A DNA stretch of 64,000 nt from Ctenosaura bakeri (lineage: Eukaryota; Chordata; Lepidosauria; Squamata; Iguanidae): assembly GCA_948474755.1 (NCBI GenBank), contig CAOLHI010001023.1, positions 558,001 to 622,000 on the forward strand, written 5' to 3'. The notes beneath the pieces are model-generated. The model had not been told where the DNA came from. It worked only from the letters and a program-made list of their open reading frames with translations, and did no database searches. Position 1 is the stretch's first letter. Each line of letters starts with the position of its first letter. This document shows, one piece after another, positions 53,175 through 64,000 of the stretch. The translations under genes were made by a program, and so were the position numbers.

Positions 53175-54754
53175 AAAGATTTACAAGTGAAACTGATGGA
53201 AAAAGAAAAAGATATTTTCAATTCATAAATGCTCCCCTGCAATACTGATCCTATTTTACAGAAAGTGAGGGGAACCTGAAATCCATTAAAGCGGAAAATC
53301 TTTGTGTCTCTGTGAGGGAAATACTAAAACAGAGCTGGTATACAGTTCTGCGGGGTGATAAAATTCAATGGGAAAGCACACACTCCAGAAAAAGCAGTTG
53401 AACTCACATAGGCTGTGGAAGCAAGCCTACAAATGGCTTCAGCTCCTTCTTGTTTTGCTATTGCTTGATCCTACTGGAAAAGGGAAGACTCTGCCTCCTC
53501 CAGTTCTCTCCCCTATGCTCAGAGCAGGAGAGTAGGCTCCCTTTTGCTGAGTTTTTGCTGTGGGAAAAGTGATAGTAGCAGCTTTTTCAGCAGGTAGAGG
53601 GGGAATTTGGTTGTGTATTTTAGTTGTGTCCATCTGGCTATTGGAAGATATTATTTTATTTAAAATTTATTATTCAAATAAATGATTTAGAACAATCTTT
53701 TCCTTGGGCAGGGCCTAGCTTGTCTTGAGTTCAATCAGTCATGCATCCTAAATTACTTTGACTTTGGTCAATTGAATTATAGCTACCAATGCATCATTCG
53801 GATATAACTGATTTAAAGTATATTTAACAATGACACTGCTCTGTGCTATCACTGGAATTATGCTGACAGTATTTGCAACAGCCTATGCAAAATGCTGGTG
53901 TGCCACAAACGCTAATTTGAAAATATCTCACTGTGTCCTTTAAGTAGATGCAGACACATTACCCTCATTGAAAGATTTCGTGTGGTTGGATTTGGAGAGT
54001 CGTAAATGTTTCTCCCATGACCATGAAAGAGTGCTATATGACATGACATAGCATATCCCCTTGAGGATCTGTAAATTGTCTTTCTTGTATAGAGCTACCA
54101 ATATGTCTAAATTTTAAAATGATTGTAAATTCAGCTATTAGATTTATTAAATTACCTGTTAAAGGTGGCCAATGTCTTGTGGAGGGGACAAATTGACCCC
54201 TCCAGATCCACTGGGGACCACACCCAAGCCCCACCATCTTCACACTGCCAAATGGATCCCGTGGCATCCAATTGTTTTTCAGTTAAATTATACTCCTGGG
54301 AATCTCCCAGAAGCATGATTCTGTAAAGAAACAAGGGATACACACTTCATGTCTCTGTCTAAGGTAAAATTTGTTTTTGCCACCACCATGCCAATATTCA
54401 AAGGCATAGTTGCAAATCCAGTAGTGTGGTAGTTTGGAACACTGGCACTTGAATTTAATTAAAACAGCTTTACTGGGACTAGCAATTGGATTTAGGGCCT
54501 AGATTTCAAAAGCAATAGCACACATTACTTCTATTGCTAATACAGGCACTTTCTCTGTAGTTTAAAGCATTTTTTAAAAAAAATAAAATAAAATAAACAA
54601 CAGTGCTGTGAAATCAGCTATAGTTTAAGGACTAATAGACTTCTTAAAATCCTAGGAAAATAAAAAGATGCTTATGTCATGCTGAAAAGATGACAATAGA
54701 GTCAATGAAGACGAGGGCATTACATAATCAAAGTGCCACCAGTAAAAAGTTCCT
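53175..54754. other. no gene or classified repeat recognised
   Basis: About 1.6 kb of unique-looking AT-rich DNA. A short AAAATAAAATAAAATAAA run lies near 54577. Confidence 0.4.
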
Positions 54755-55135
54755 CATTTTAGCAGCCAGACATTTCATCTCATTTGACGAGAACAGCCAG
54801 AGGAAGGCGACAATCTGAGGACGATCTTGGAGCCTATAAAGCAGGATACGATCCTTCAAGTAAAGTAACCCAGCACTATTTAAAGCTTTGGATTAGCATA
54901 CTGAACTGGGCCTTGAAATGAGCAGGAAGCTACTGTAGAGCAAAGTACTGGTGTAATATGACCATACTGGCCAATCATCAGCAATTGTTGCATGTCCTGT
55001 TTTGAACTAAATGAAGTTTCCAGGCTGTTTTCAGGGGCAACCACAAGCAAAGCACATTGATGTAATCTATGTAAAACTTCTGTATTCAATGAACATATGC
55101 ACATTTGGAAGTCATGGCATCTAATATAATGCATT
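54755..55135 (-). mobile_element. L2-type LINE fragment, C-terminal end of ORF2
   Basis: The minus strand reads LVVAPENSLETSFSSKQDMQ, then YGHITPVLCST (the L2 block xHITPVLxxLHWLP), then FKAQFSMLIQSFK (FRxQFKVLxxTYKAL) at about 54880-54915. It is degraded but the order is right. It corresponds to the same L2 region as 4.4-4.7 kb and 56.6-56.8 kb. Confidence 0.78.
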
Positions 55136-56094
55136 TTCCAATGTTATGTTGACTAATATATACATTTTTTAATACTTGTCCCAGTATATGGACTTTTGAT
55201 TGGAGAATTGCAGCCACTGTAGGAAATGAAGAATGTAGAGTAATTGTGTTTCACTTTATGCATTGGTTTGGGATGTGTCTATTAGTTTGGTTTCCCATCC
55301 AAGGGTAAACTAAATGAATCCTTCATGTTCCATCACCAGTGTCCCTAACAGAAATAGCAGCAGTGGTGGTTGTCAATTTATACAACAAATCAACTTTGGA
55401 GAATATGTGTCTCTCATTTGACATCATCCTCAAAATAGAAGCAGGCATTTTACCAACTTGAGAAAATTTAAATGCCAAAGAAACTTGTTGCAAACCTCTC
55501 CCTTAAAAATGGAGGTGGAAGTAAGGGGAAGTTTGTAGATGATTAGCTTGTGACAAATTCTGCTTTGACATCTGCCTGGTTAGGACAGCTGTCAGCAGGA
55601 AGCAAACATGCCTAATACTTTTTTTAACATCTGTTCTCTTCTGCTTCTTACAGTGTGCCTAGCAACAACAACCTTCTGGCAGATGGTTATATTCAGGTTC
55701 AGGAGGTATAAACTCTATAGTTTGTCAGCAGAATGCAGAACTTTAGATCACCTACCAAGCAAGTAATTCTGCCACTTGTTGCTGCTACTCCCAATTTGAA
55801 ACCTTTCTCTGATTGGGTGCCAATTGAGACCACAACAGATGACTATCTTTATATAGTTTCTGTGCACTATCCAACATTAAAATTAGCATGAGGATCACTG
55901 GAATTTCATCCTCTGCTAAAATAAAGAATATGGTTGTGACTATTACAATTCTAGGTTTTGATAAATTAAAGTGAACCTCAATTATGTATAATTGCATCTT
56001 CTGTTCATGGACTGGTTGTTTGAAAGATGGTCACAGCAGAGAACACTCAGATCTGAATGTTATTTTACATGTTATTTTATGAAACTACTACTAG
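55136..56094. other. no gene or classified repeat recognised
   Basis: Unique-looking DNA with no recognised content. Confidence 0.4.
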
Positions 56095-56765
56095 TAGTAA
56101 TATCATTATTAGTATTTTCCTGCTCTTATCCCAGTCCACGACTCAAGGCAGTTTACATCACCTAAAGGAGATACAGCTTTAAAATTCATATCATACAAAA
56201 ATTTAAAATATAATTAAGCTAACAATAAAATTAAAAGCAGTTAAAAGCAAGACCATTAAAAAAAGAAACAATAAGCAATATAGCATATTCTGGAAGGTCA
56301 CTTTTTCCCTTGACCCATCAGTCATCAAAAGCCTACATGTATTTTTCTGTTTTGTGATTGGGTTGTTCAAATAGTGCCTCTGATTCCATCTCTAATTGGT
56401 TTATTAACCAGCCTCCATTGTGTCACATCAAAGACCAGCAGTCAAAGACCTGCTGGGACAAGAATTTCCTCACTTTCCTATGAAGGGATAATAGGGAAGA
56501 TGCCAGTCTAACCTCTTTAGGAAAGGAGTTTGAAAGCCTGACAACATCCACTGAGAATACCCTTTTCTGCATTTCCACCTATGAGAATGGTGGGAAAGAG
56601 AGAAGGTCCTCCACAGAAGATCTCGAATAATGGGAGGTCTCATACAGGAGAATATGGTCCTTCAGGTAACTTGGACTTATAGGTCATAATCAGCACTTTG
56701 AATTGTGCACAAAAACAGACCAGCAGCCAGTGAAGCTGCTGCAACAAGGAAGTTGCAATTATTGC
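56095..56765 (-). mobile_element. L2-type LINE, 3' portion
   Basis: The minus-strand 5' part (about 56765 to 56640) reads SLLQQLHWLLVCFCAQFKVLIM then TYKSKLPEGPYS, the L2 block LHWLPVxFRxQFKVLxxTYKAL. Further on, sequence typical for the region after it continues to about 56460. The 3' part to about 56095 is AT-rich UTR-like DNA with AAAATTAAAAGCAGTTAAAA-type strings. This is the longest L2 copy in the window. Confidence 0.78.
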
Positions 56766-56769
56766 ACCA

Positions 56770-56960
56770 TGATTGTGTTTTAACTTCCATGGCAATTTCC
56801 TAGGGAATCCTGGAATCTGCAGTTTAGGAGAGGAGAATTTAAAATTATCAGCCAAAGAGTTCTAGCACCTTACCAAATTACAACTCCCAAGAATTTGAAG
56901 TGTGTCAGCCATTGCAGTTGAAGAGAAATAAAGCACTATAATTGGGAGTTGTACATCATT
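56770..56960. mobile_element. degraded relative of the short PIF/Harbinger-like MITE
   Basis: Keeps the inner order TAACTTCCATGGCAATTTCC, GGAATCCTGGAATCTGCAG, CCAAAGAGTTCTAGC, ACAACTCCCAAGAATT and AAGCACTATAATTGG, comparable to the elements at 21.6, 42.3 and 63.2 kb. The terminal repeats are too decayed to place. Confidence 0.5.
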
Positions 56961-57004
56961 CCTCTTTGACAGGAGAATCAATACAGAGCGCCCCAAAGTA
57001 CTGC

Positions 57005-57235
57005 ATGGAACAGTGCATAAATGTTGATTTAATAGCTTTGCCTTAGATGCCTTTAAGACAGGATTAGACAATTTGAGGAAGGGTGAGCATCAATTGCTTT
57101 TAGCCAAAATACCCAAAGACAGTACACTCCTGAACACAAAATTGTGCAGAGAGTAGGAACTATTGCCTTCATGCCTCTTTGTGGATTTCACAGATACATC
57201 CAGACAGCTGTTCCTGGAAATAGATGAATGCTAAG
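57005..57235 (+). mobile_element. CR1 LINE, 3' UTR fragment
   Basis: The string GCCTTTAAGACAGGATTAGACAA, then GCATCAATTGCTTTTAGCCA and GTGGATTTCACAGATACATC, follows the order of a CR1/L3-type 3' UTR (KxGLDxF segment, ATCAATGGCTAxTAGCCA block, GGACTTCCCAGAGGCATC block). No tail repeats are kept. Confidence 0.6.
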
Positions 57236-57423
57236 CTTTTTTCAATTCACCCAGCACCACATATTTTTTGTGTGTGCAGCAAAACATAATGCTACACCCT
57301 CCCAAAGACAGAGGAAATGGTTTTTGTGGCTATAGCACAGGTAGGATAATCATCAGAATTATTAATGTTACTATTCTGTGTGTGTGTGTGGGGGGGATGT
57401 TTCTGATGGTCATCCCTATACAT

Positions 57424-57645
57424 GCTGTTGTTATTAGTTACCTTCAGCCTGATTCTGATTTAGGATAACCGTATCAAGGGATTTTCTTGGCAAGATTTAA
57501 GCAGAGGAGGTTGGGTGTTGCCTTCCTTTGAGACTAGCGATGGCTTGCCCAAGGTCACCCAGTGGTCTTGCGTAGCTGAGCAGGGATTTGAAGTCTGGTC
57601 TCCTGAAGTATTTGTCCAACATTCAAACCATCACACCATGTTCTG
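57424..57645 (-). mobile_element. tRNA-derived SINE A, copy 8
   Basis: On the plus strand, TTTTCTTGGCAAGATTTAAG, then GCCTTCCTTTGAGACTAGCG, TTGCCCAAGGTCACCCAGTG and a head with GGATTTGAAGTCTGG and CAAACCATCACACCATG. The tail is decayed. Confidence 0.9.
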
Positions 57646-57849
57646 TCATGTAAAGTACAGTTTGGTCTTATTCCTTTATTAATGAAACAGTATTACAGTA
57701 TTATTTCAACCTCATTTCTCCTGTTTCCACCATGTGAGGTTGGAATGGAAACAATATTCAAAAACATTCAGAAAATGGACATAAACCATATTTTTTTCAT
57801 TGCTGAGAAATCTTGTCACAAAGAACACTGGACTAATGAGCATTTTTGT
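57646..57849. other. spacer, nothing recognised
   Basis: Spacer between the SINE and the motif-rich repeat. Confidence 0.5.
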
Positions 57850-58155
57850 AGTTCAGGACTTGTGTTGTGCTATATTCTCTCTCCCTTTTAAAAAGAGAAT
57901 AGCATTTTTTGTACAGCATATTATTTCCTATGCAAAAATTCTGTAACCTATGGAAAAATGGCTATTTCCTGTGGATAAAATGTTATAATTGGGGATTTAT
58001 TCTGCACAAAAATCATACATGGTTGTTTTGCACAGAAAACAGTATTTTCATTGCAGGAAATACAGAAAACTGTTTCCTGCATAGAAATGCTGTTTTCTCT
58101 GCAAAACAACCACATGCAAATTTTGATAAGTCTCAAACTATGAAATGTGAAAACT
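57850..58155. repeat. TGTGCAGAAA-rich dispersed repeat, copy 3
   Basis: Starts with AGTTCAGGACTTGTGTTGTGC, the same left end as copy 2 at 52256, and carries repeated variants such as TTTGCACAGAAAACAG, TTTCCTGCATAGAAATG and GTTTTCTCTGCAAAAC. The right terminal repeat is not preserved. The two overlapping open frames on opposite strands have similar CAEN/FCxEN repeats because the motif is nearly palindromic. Confidence 0.7.
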
Positions 58156-58292
58156 ATATGGTTTTCAAAGACTTTCTCACAGAGAGAAGAAAATTGTAAA
58201 ATTACTTGCTGATTCTTTTGAGAAGAAACTTACTGAAGAATGACATTCCTAGCGTGAGGTTCCAGCACGGCTGTGTGGGCCACAGTCACAGC

Positions 58293-58316
58293 CACACACA
58301 CACACACACACACACA
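58293..58316 (+). repeat. (CA)n microsatellite
   Basis: Twelve uninterrupted CA units. Confidence 0.95.
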
Positions 58317-58640
58317 GTATGATGATAGATTGGGGAAAAATATCTTCCAGTCAGATCTTAGTGCTAGCACAAGATCCTCAATCCTGGGAGCACCTCTTTT
58401 TAAAAAAAAAAAAACTGGAAAAAACTGATGAAAGGAGTGAAAAGAAAATGGCAAAGGAGGGAAAAGAAAATTAGAATGAATCTAGAAATTATCTGACATG
58501 AGAGAAGGAAGGTTAAGAAGGGAGGGAAGGATAAGGAAAAACCTGAGAAGGAAAGGAAAAGATAATTTTCCTTTAGTAAAATTGAGAACAGAGATTGCCA
58601 GTATAATCAAGTTGCTGAAAACCCTCTGCCCTGAGTTTTG
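58317..58640. other. purine-rich spacer, nothing recognised
   Basis: The part at about 58430-58575 is strongly purine-rich on the plus strand (GGAAGG/GAAAAG strings). No repeat family was recognised. Confidence 0.45.
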
Positions 58641-58845
58641 TATCATGTTGTTCTTGTGTGCCTTCAAGTCATTTCTGAGTTATGGGGACTGTATGGTGAA
58701 GCTATCATGGAGTTTTCCAGAGGCTGAGAGTATGTGATATACCCAAGATCATCTAGTGGATTTCCATGGCCGTTAAGGAATTAAACCCTAGTCTCCAAGG
58801 TTGTAGCCCAATGCTCAAATGACTACAATCACATTGGTTCTCTCA
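58641..58845 (-). mobile_element. tRNA-derived SINE A, copy 9
   Basis: Starts on the plus strand with TTGTGTGCCTTCAAGTCATT, lacks the TCTTGGCAAGATTTG block like the copy at 11370, and continues with CCAGAGGCTGAGAGTATGTG, CCCAAGATCATCTAGTGGAT and a decayed head. Confidence 0.88.
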
Positions 58846-59439
58846 GTATAGTATACTATGGATAAGAGACAGACTGTCCAAGACATTAATTGAGGGTACA
58901 TTAGCACTGATCCTGAGGTGTGATGGTACTGTGGACTAATATGTTACCTCTAAAATTGTAACTAAAGTGAGCACAGTAAAAACTTTTAAAGGAACAACTA
59001 ATGCTAACATGTTCATAATTTTCACTAACTTTCCCAAGATCTGCATATTTGATATGGTTGTATCTTGTAACTCCACCTCATTGCTCTTTTTAAAATAATC
59101 GCTTATGCTGCGTTCTCCACATTAGTCTCTCTCTTCATCCTCTTGCTTTCAGCTTTTCCATTTCCTTCTACCTGGGTGGTAGTTATTTTCTGATGCTATT
59201 TTCAGCCTCTATGGTTAATCCAGTAATACATCAACAAAAGTAATACATTTGTATTTTCTTAATTTTGGCTGAATCTACACAATTGCTTAGCATGTAGCTC
59301 CAGCTCTCCACACAAGGTGCTAGGGTGTGTTGCATAATTTCTTCTCTCCTTCCATATATAGTGCTTGTCCTCAGCTCAGAATTTGCTTTTGCTTTAGAAG
59401 TGGAATATCTTGAACACTGACACTGAAAATGGAGAACTC
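58846..59439. other. no gene or classified repeat recognised
   Basis: Unique-looking DNA with no recognised content. Confidence 0.4.
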
Positions 59440-59818
59440 CCTTTAATGTCCCACCAGTGAGGTCAATACACTGTGAAAATGTGGGATGCTGGGGTGCCAC
59501 AGCCTTCTCAACTGTGGCACCACAACTGTGGAATGCCTTCTCCTTGGAGGCCCAATTGGCATCAAAGTTGGCTTCACTTAGACACCAACTAGGGACATGG
59601 CAGTTTATTTGGGGACCGAGTCAATCTAGAATGGTTATTCACATGGATTAAGAAAGTTTCACCTTGTTAACATGTTTAAATTATTTAAATTGTTGTTGTT
59701 TTAAATTCATTTAATCTCTTCATATTGATTTTATCTGTATGCCACTCTGTGAACTCATGATATAAGGAAGGGTATAAACATTTTAATAATTGAATTAATA
59801 AAAATAATAAATAAAATG
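59440..59818 (+). mobile_element. L2-type LINE, 3' end
   Basis: The plus strand reads AFSTVAPQLWNAFSLEAQ, the L2 block (R)AFSVxAPxLWNSLP. It is followed by a T-rich UTR and ends in GGTATAAACATTTTAATAATTG and AATAAAAATAATAAATAAAA, the L2 tail. Confidence 0.88.
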
Positions 59819-59911
59819 TAGTAAGTAATCTTTCAGGCTATAACATACAGAAATGCACATTCAGCTGAACATCCTGGACTGGAATCATTCCGTTGGCTGA
59901 AGCCTTGTAAG

Positions 59912-60316
59912 TAGGGTTGAACAGATATATCAATTCTGGTTTTGCTCAGTTTCTCTTCTGTCCAGTTTAAAGTTCATTATATCTCACATTTAATATTCTA
60001 CACAAAAATTTATATGCATGTTCATGTGTGTTTCTCTTAATACTTTTAGGCATTTTTATGTAATATCTTTTTGCAGGCAAATTCTCCTCTGAGATTATAT
60101 AATTGTGTTTGTTATATAGAATACCAGTATACTTATATCCCCATACTCTTTCTCAAAATAAATACATTGTGGACTGCTTTCTTTTAAAAAAAAAATTATC
60201 ACAAAATTTGGAGAAGTGCAAATTCAAGAAATAAGTCTTTTTGTTCCTTTTTCTTGTGGTTAAGGAAGTAGATTTGAATTAAAATGGAGACTGAGCAAAT
60301 GTGTCCACAATCCCTA
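59912..60316. mobile_element. probable hAT-type MITE (405 bp)
   Basis: The left end TAGGGTTGAACA and right end TGTCCACAATCCCTA are imperfect inverted repeats of the TAGGG type also seen at 50682. The 8-bp flanks (59904-59911 and 60317-60324) agree at only 5 positions. The interior is AT-rich with ACATTTTTATGTAATATC-like strings. Confidence 0.6.
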
Positions 60317-60446
60317 TTTGTACTCACTCACCTTCCATGGCAGTTCACATATTTGCCTGCATAAATAACACATTTGGAGAATATGAATAGGTAAAAATGC
60401 ATACAGTTGAAGCACACATGTATGCACACATGCACATGTGTGTGCA

Positions 60447-60468
60447 CGCACACACACACACACACACC
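60447..60468 (+). repeat. (CA)n microsatellite
   Basis: A CA tract embedded in a wider run of CACATG motifs from about 60410. An ATATCT-type simple repeat follows at about 60532-60560. Confidence 0.9.
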
Positions 60469-60560
60469 AGTTGTTTTCCATGCTATGGGAAAAGTGTAAG
60501 GAAATGCATAAATAACTGCACCATCAAAAAGATATCTATATCTCTATATCTATCTATATA

Positions 60561-62612
60561 TAATGACAATGAATTACAATTTTTTGTTCTTACAAAGGAA
60601 CATTTTACAAACTGATATAAAAAAATTAATGGAATGAAAATATAGTTAGCATTTGGAGAGATGTAACAAGATGAGTTTGAGAATTGTTCTTTCCCCATGC
60701 ATGCAGAAAATGACTGGTATTTTATTTTATTTTTACTGGGTAAAAGGCTTAATCTGCTGGTGAAATTTGGAAAGGAAAGAGATCAAGTGGCCCCCTCTAG
60801 AACTTTCTTTGGTTGCTTCCAGTGTAAAATTCCTAGCCCATGACTCTACAATTCACATTTCATTGAAAGAATATTCATAGAGCTTAAGGAAAATAGGGGT
60901 ACATATATGAGGAAGTGCTCCCTAAAATACATTAGTGAAATCAGGCCAATGTGCAAGCAATAGGGACAATTGGATTCAAGCTTTAGCAAACCTATAAAAA
61001 AGCCTTTAGACTGTGTTGTTATTTGAGAATAAACCAACATTGGAATCCAAATTTACAAAAGTTCTTATGTTATTACTTTCCTTGGGCATAGATAAGAGAC
61101 AATTAATGGACTTGCTATTCTGGATAGATTCTAGGAGGAACCTACAATTAGTAGAGAAAAGAAGAAACAGGCACAGCTCCACCATGTCTAGGCCTAGAAG
61201 TAATGAAAGGCTCTCCCTTCATCCCAACCACCCCTGTCCTGGCCATGGAGGAAGAGAAGAAGAGACAGTATCTGCTGGACTTAATTCCTTCCCACCTTCC
61301 ATCCCCTTTCCTTTTGTGCCATGTCTTAATTAGATTGTAAGCCTGAGCAGCAAACTTTGTTGTTGTTGTTGTCGTCATTGTAAAGTGTCATCTACAGTGA
61401 TGGCACTACATAAATAAATGATGGTGATGATTAATCAGGATCTCTTAATTCTATCATTGGTTCTCTTTTTTGAAAACAGAACAATTTAAAATCAATTATT
61501 TCACTAAACTTATTCCACTTTCCCTAAGAAAAAAAGTCTGCCTTCCATTTTCATGAGTGTTAAAGGCACAAGACCCATGCAAAAGTGGAGAACCCTGAAT
61601 AAAATAAAAATTGCAAACACGATTTCTTTCTTTTCTTTTTTTAACTTGAGGATGCTTTTCTAGCAATCTCTAGGTCCTCCAGCATGATGCTCAGGTCAGC
61701 CTCCAGCAGAAGTGGGCCATAGAGTCATGCTGAAGGACCAAGCAATGCCTACAAAAATGTTCTCTCTAGGAATCTCTAAATACTCCAGTGCAACTCTATG
61801 GTCCACTTTCGGCAAAAGTGCTGGAGGACTTACAGATTCCTAGAGAACTTTTTTCTTTCATGGCAGGGGCAAATAAAGTAAGCATTTTTTTAAAATAAAT
61901 TAAACTAAATTATCCATGAATAATCAAATCCACAAATGTTGAGTCCACAAAAGTGGAGGGCTGACTGTATTTTCATTGGTCTGCAGTTCCAGATGGATAC
62001 TATAAAAAGATGCCATTTGAAACATACCAATACATTTGTAGTCAATGTCAGATGAAAGACATTGTTCACTATATGTTAACCTGTCCCTGCTATTAAGAAC
62101 TCAAGAGAGAGATTTTTGACATTCTTGCTGACTCATGAAAGTGGGAATTTTCTTTTAGAACTGATTCAGTTTCTTTTAAGTGATACCAATGGCTATGTAA
62201 CACACAAAGTGGCTCTTTTTGATCTGGCTGCAAAAAAAGATTAGAAAGAGAAAGGTCAATAAAATTGCCACAAATGGTCTCAGAGACTCGATACAATTTG
62301 TTTTTGCTGTTGGTAGGTTGGAAATTATCTTATATGATTGTCTGTAGCAATATTTATTACTGTCTATAAGCCTAGTTTGATGCATTTGTTTATTTTGGAT
62401 ACTTCTAATTTTTAATGTATTTTTCATGGCCTTTGGCTAGTGCAATAAACTCATTGAAGCATCAGCAGCAAATACTTTACAATGACTAAATGGCTTATTT
62501 TACCATCCAGTCTGGGCACTCTAATTCAGGACTAAGTCTCGCTATTGTTAATTGAGGATTTTGCTGACATATATAAGAACATTAGACTGCAATCCTAGGG
62601 GGATCTGAGCTA
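60561..62612. other. no gene recognised; possible retroposon tail near 61330-61440
   Basis: About 2 kb of AT-rich DNA. The part at about 61325-61430 (TTAATTAGATTGTAAGCCTGAG, (GTT)n, GATGGCACTACATAAATAAA) looks like the 3' end of an L2/CR1-related retroposon. The segments at 61665-61720 and 61760-61850 share TCTCTAGGAATCTCTA/ATTCCTAGAGA-type strings that form a loose inverted pair. No gene was recognised. Confidence 0.4.
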
Positions 62613-63051
62613 GGCCCTTTTTGCAACTTACCTTCGTCGCAGCAGTGGGGAGCGGCGCTCACGCGAGCAGCCGTTTGTGCGAGCCGCTCACGGCAGCCCT
62701 TCTGCCTCCTGCAGCGGCTTGCCGGTTGCGCAACTGACATGCTAGCACCCCGCCCCTTCCTTTCGCAGCGCAGCCTGGGAGCTGTAGGCTGCGCTGGGGG
62801 AGGAAGCGCGACCGGGCCAGCTTGTTTGGTGCACCACCTGCAGGTAAGTGCGCGAGGGCCCCGCGAGCATTGCACGACCACACAGTATTTTCAGCTTAGA
62901 GCCGAAAATAAAAAAAAATGCGCCCACAGCCCACTTTAGGCTCGTGAGCGTCACGTGAGTGGGAGTGTGTCGTACGGACCGATGCTCCCATTCACGCGAC
63001 GCTCAAGGGGCCCTTGCACACACACAAAAAAAACTGCATGCGAAAAGGGCC
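62613..63051 (-). mobile_element. GC-rich PIF/Harbinger-like MITE, copy 3 (439 bp)
   Basis: The ends GGCCCTTTTTGCAACTTAC and GCATGCGAAAAGGGCC are inverted, and the 3-bp direct repeat CTA flanks them (62610-62612 and 63052-63054). Reverse-complemented, it aligns along its length with 15578-15990, including TGCTCGCGG, CAGCCTACAGCTCCCAG and the hairpin at 62887-62909. Chance open frames up to 99 residues cross it on both strands. Confidence 0.9.
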
Positions 63052-63239
63052 CTAGTGCTATGCTGTTCCATTCTATGGCTAATTTGAAAGCCACTAGATA
63101 TGACACTGGAAATGTATTTAAAACACACAGTGGGCTTTTGGAATCCAAGACAATGAATCCAGGTCTAGACGTACTTAGAGTAGACCTTTAAGGGAACTTT
63201 TGTTAATCATGACTAGCGCAACGGATCCATTCTGACTAT

Positions 63240-63441
63240 GGCCATTTCCACACTAGACTGTTATAGTGCTATTATTCCACTTTTAACATCCTGTGGACTT
63301 CTGGGGTTTGTAGTTTACTGAGGCCAAAGAGCTCTCTGGCTGAGAATTCTAAATGCCCCTCCCTAAACTGCAAACCCCAGGATTCCATAGAATATTGAAA
63401 GTGGAATACTAGCACTATAACAGTGTAGTGCGGAAATAGCC
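63240..63441. mobile_element. short PIF/Harbinger-like MITE (202 bp)
   Basis: The ends GGCCATTTCCACACTAGACT and GTAGTGCGGAAATAGCC are inverted and continue inward to about 40 bp per arm (TTATAGTGCTATTATTCCAC and GTGGAATACTAGCACTATAA). The 3-bp TAT flanks them (63237-63239 and 63442-63444). The interior pair ACTTCTGGGGTTTGTAG / CTGCAAACCCCAGGATT makes the whole element nearly one palindrome. It is the best-preserved short copy in the window. Confidence 0.93.
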
Positions 63442-64000
63442 TATATTTGGCTGAAATGCAACATCATGAAAGAAGTTTTCTGTTCATACAATGAGAATTT
63501 CCTTTCCCCTCCTTCCCCACAGCTTTTCACAGAGAACTCAAATAAGTTCTAAAGAGTTCCATATCCTACAGGGAAGATGGGTGTAGGAGAAATTCTCCCA
63601 TTCTGTTTGTGGAAGGAAACAATTGGCTACAACCCATGGTTTACAAAATGGACTCAGTCTCAGCCATTTAGTGGAGCCCTGTCTAGAATACATTAGGTCT
63701 TGCACATTCCTTCACCTACCATTTCTTTCAGGAGCCTTAGTTATTTGTAACTTGCCTCATAACATAAAGTTGATTTTCCCCCTATATTTTTCTACTTATT
63801 CATTTCTAGTATTTCAAACTGCCTTATATTGCTCAGACACATACTTCCTGCCTCTGCTTCACTGACAGATAAGTGGGCATTTTGTACTAGATACTTAAAT
63901 GAATCATTGTACTGTCATTGTGCTGGACAGAAATCTGTTTTTGAAGTAAGAGAATTAAAGCTTTAAAAAAGAAAGAAAAATATTGACTGGTATCCTGTTA
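63442..64000. other. no gene or classified repeat recognised
   Basis: AT-rich DNA to the window end. Nothing was recognised. Confidence 0.4.

Overview
The window is vertebrate nuclear DNA, most probably from a squamate reptile (lizard or snake). The reasons are the mix of interspersed repeats: a Bov-B (RTE) LINE fragment, tRNA-derived SINEs whose 3' ends resemble the Bov-B tail, 5S rRNA-derived SINEs with the same kind of tail, CR1, L2 and L1 LINEs side by side, and many short hAT-type and PIF/Harbinger-type DNA transposons. Base composition is AT-rich, with GC-rich islands that all turn out to lie inside mobile elements. The species cannot be fixed from the sequence alone.

No convincing host protein-coding exon, tRNA, rRNA or other functional RNA gene was recognised. 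The only long open frame (about 47.03-48.33 kb, minus strand) is L1 reverse transcriptase. All other protein-like signals are decayed LINE fragments: Bov-B RT at 3.0-3.6 kb, CR1 ORF1 and ORF2 at 22.0-24.4 kb, and L2 C-terminal pieces at several places. The window therefore looks like intergenic or deep intronic DNA.

Layout. 0-8 kb: mostly unique DNA with a TTCC microsatellite, a perfect 19-bp hairpin, Bov-B and L2 pieces and the first copy of an unclassified ~360-bp repeat. 8-16 kb: one copy of a repeat rich in TTTCTGTGCAGAAA-like motifs, two neighbouring SINEs (one with a perfect 15-bp target duplication), a hAT MITE and a GC-rich Harbinger-like MITE. 16-26 kb: L2, SINE and CR1 3' ends, an internally deleted minus-strand L1 that keeps a GC-rich 5' end, a short MITE, a broken two-ORF CR1, and a 5S-derived SINE. 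26-37 kb: two SINE families, two larger Harbinger-like MITEs, a second copy of the unclassified repeat, a probable solo LTR, a CCAAT-rich promoter-like segment, a SINE and a hAT MITE. 39-46 kb: a CORE-type SINE, a hAT element with subterminal AAGTCTC repeats, a SINE interrupted by a MITE, L1 3'-end DNA, a second 5S-derived SINE and a 557-bp MITE. 47-53 kb: a twin-primed (5'-inverted) L1 with a 19-bp target duplication, a 5'-truncated L1, a palindromic hAT MITE, a foldback repeat and a CpG-rich MITE. 54-64 kb: L2 pieces, SINEs, a third copy of the motif-rich repeat, and two further MITEs.

The elements relate as partners rather than as a pathway. Bov-B probably supplied the machinery that moved the tRNA and 5S SINEs, because they share its tail. 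The MITEs lack coding capacity and must have depended on transposases encoded elsewhere. Three things are most worth a second look: the twin-primed L1, the set of MITEs that share GGCC-TTTC-TGCA-like termini and 3-bp target duplications, and the two dispersed repeat families I could not classify.
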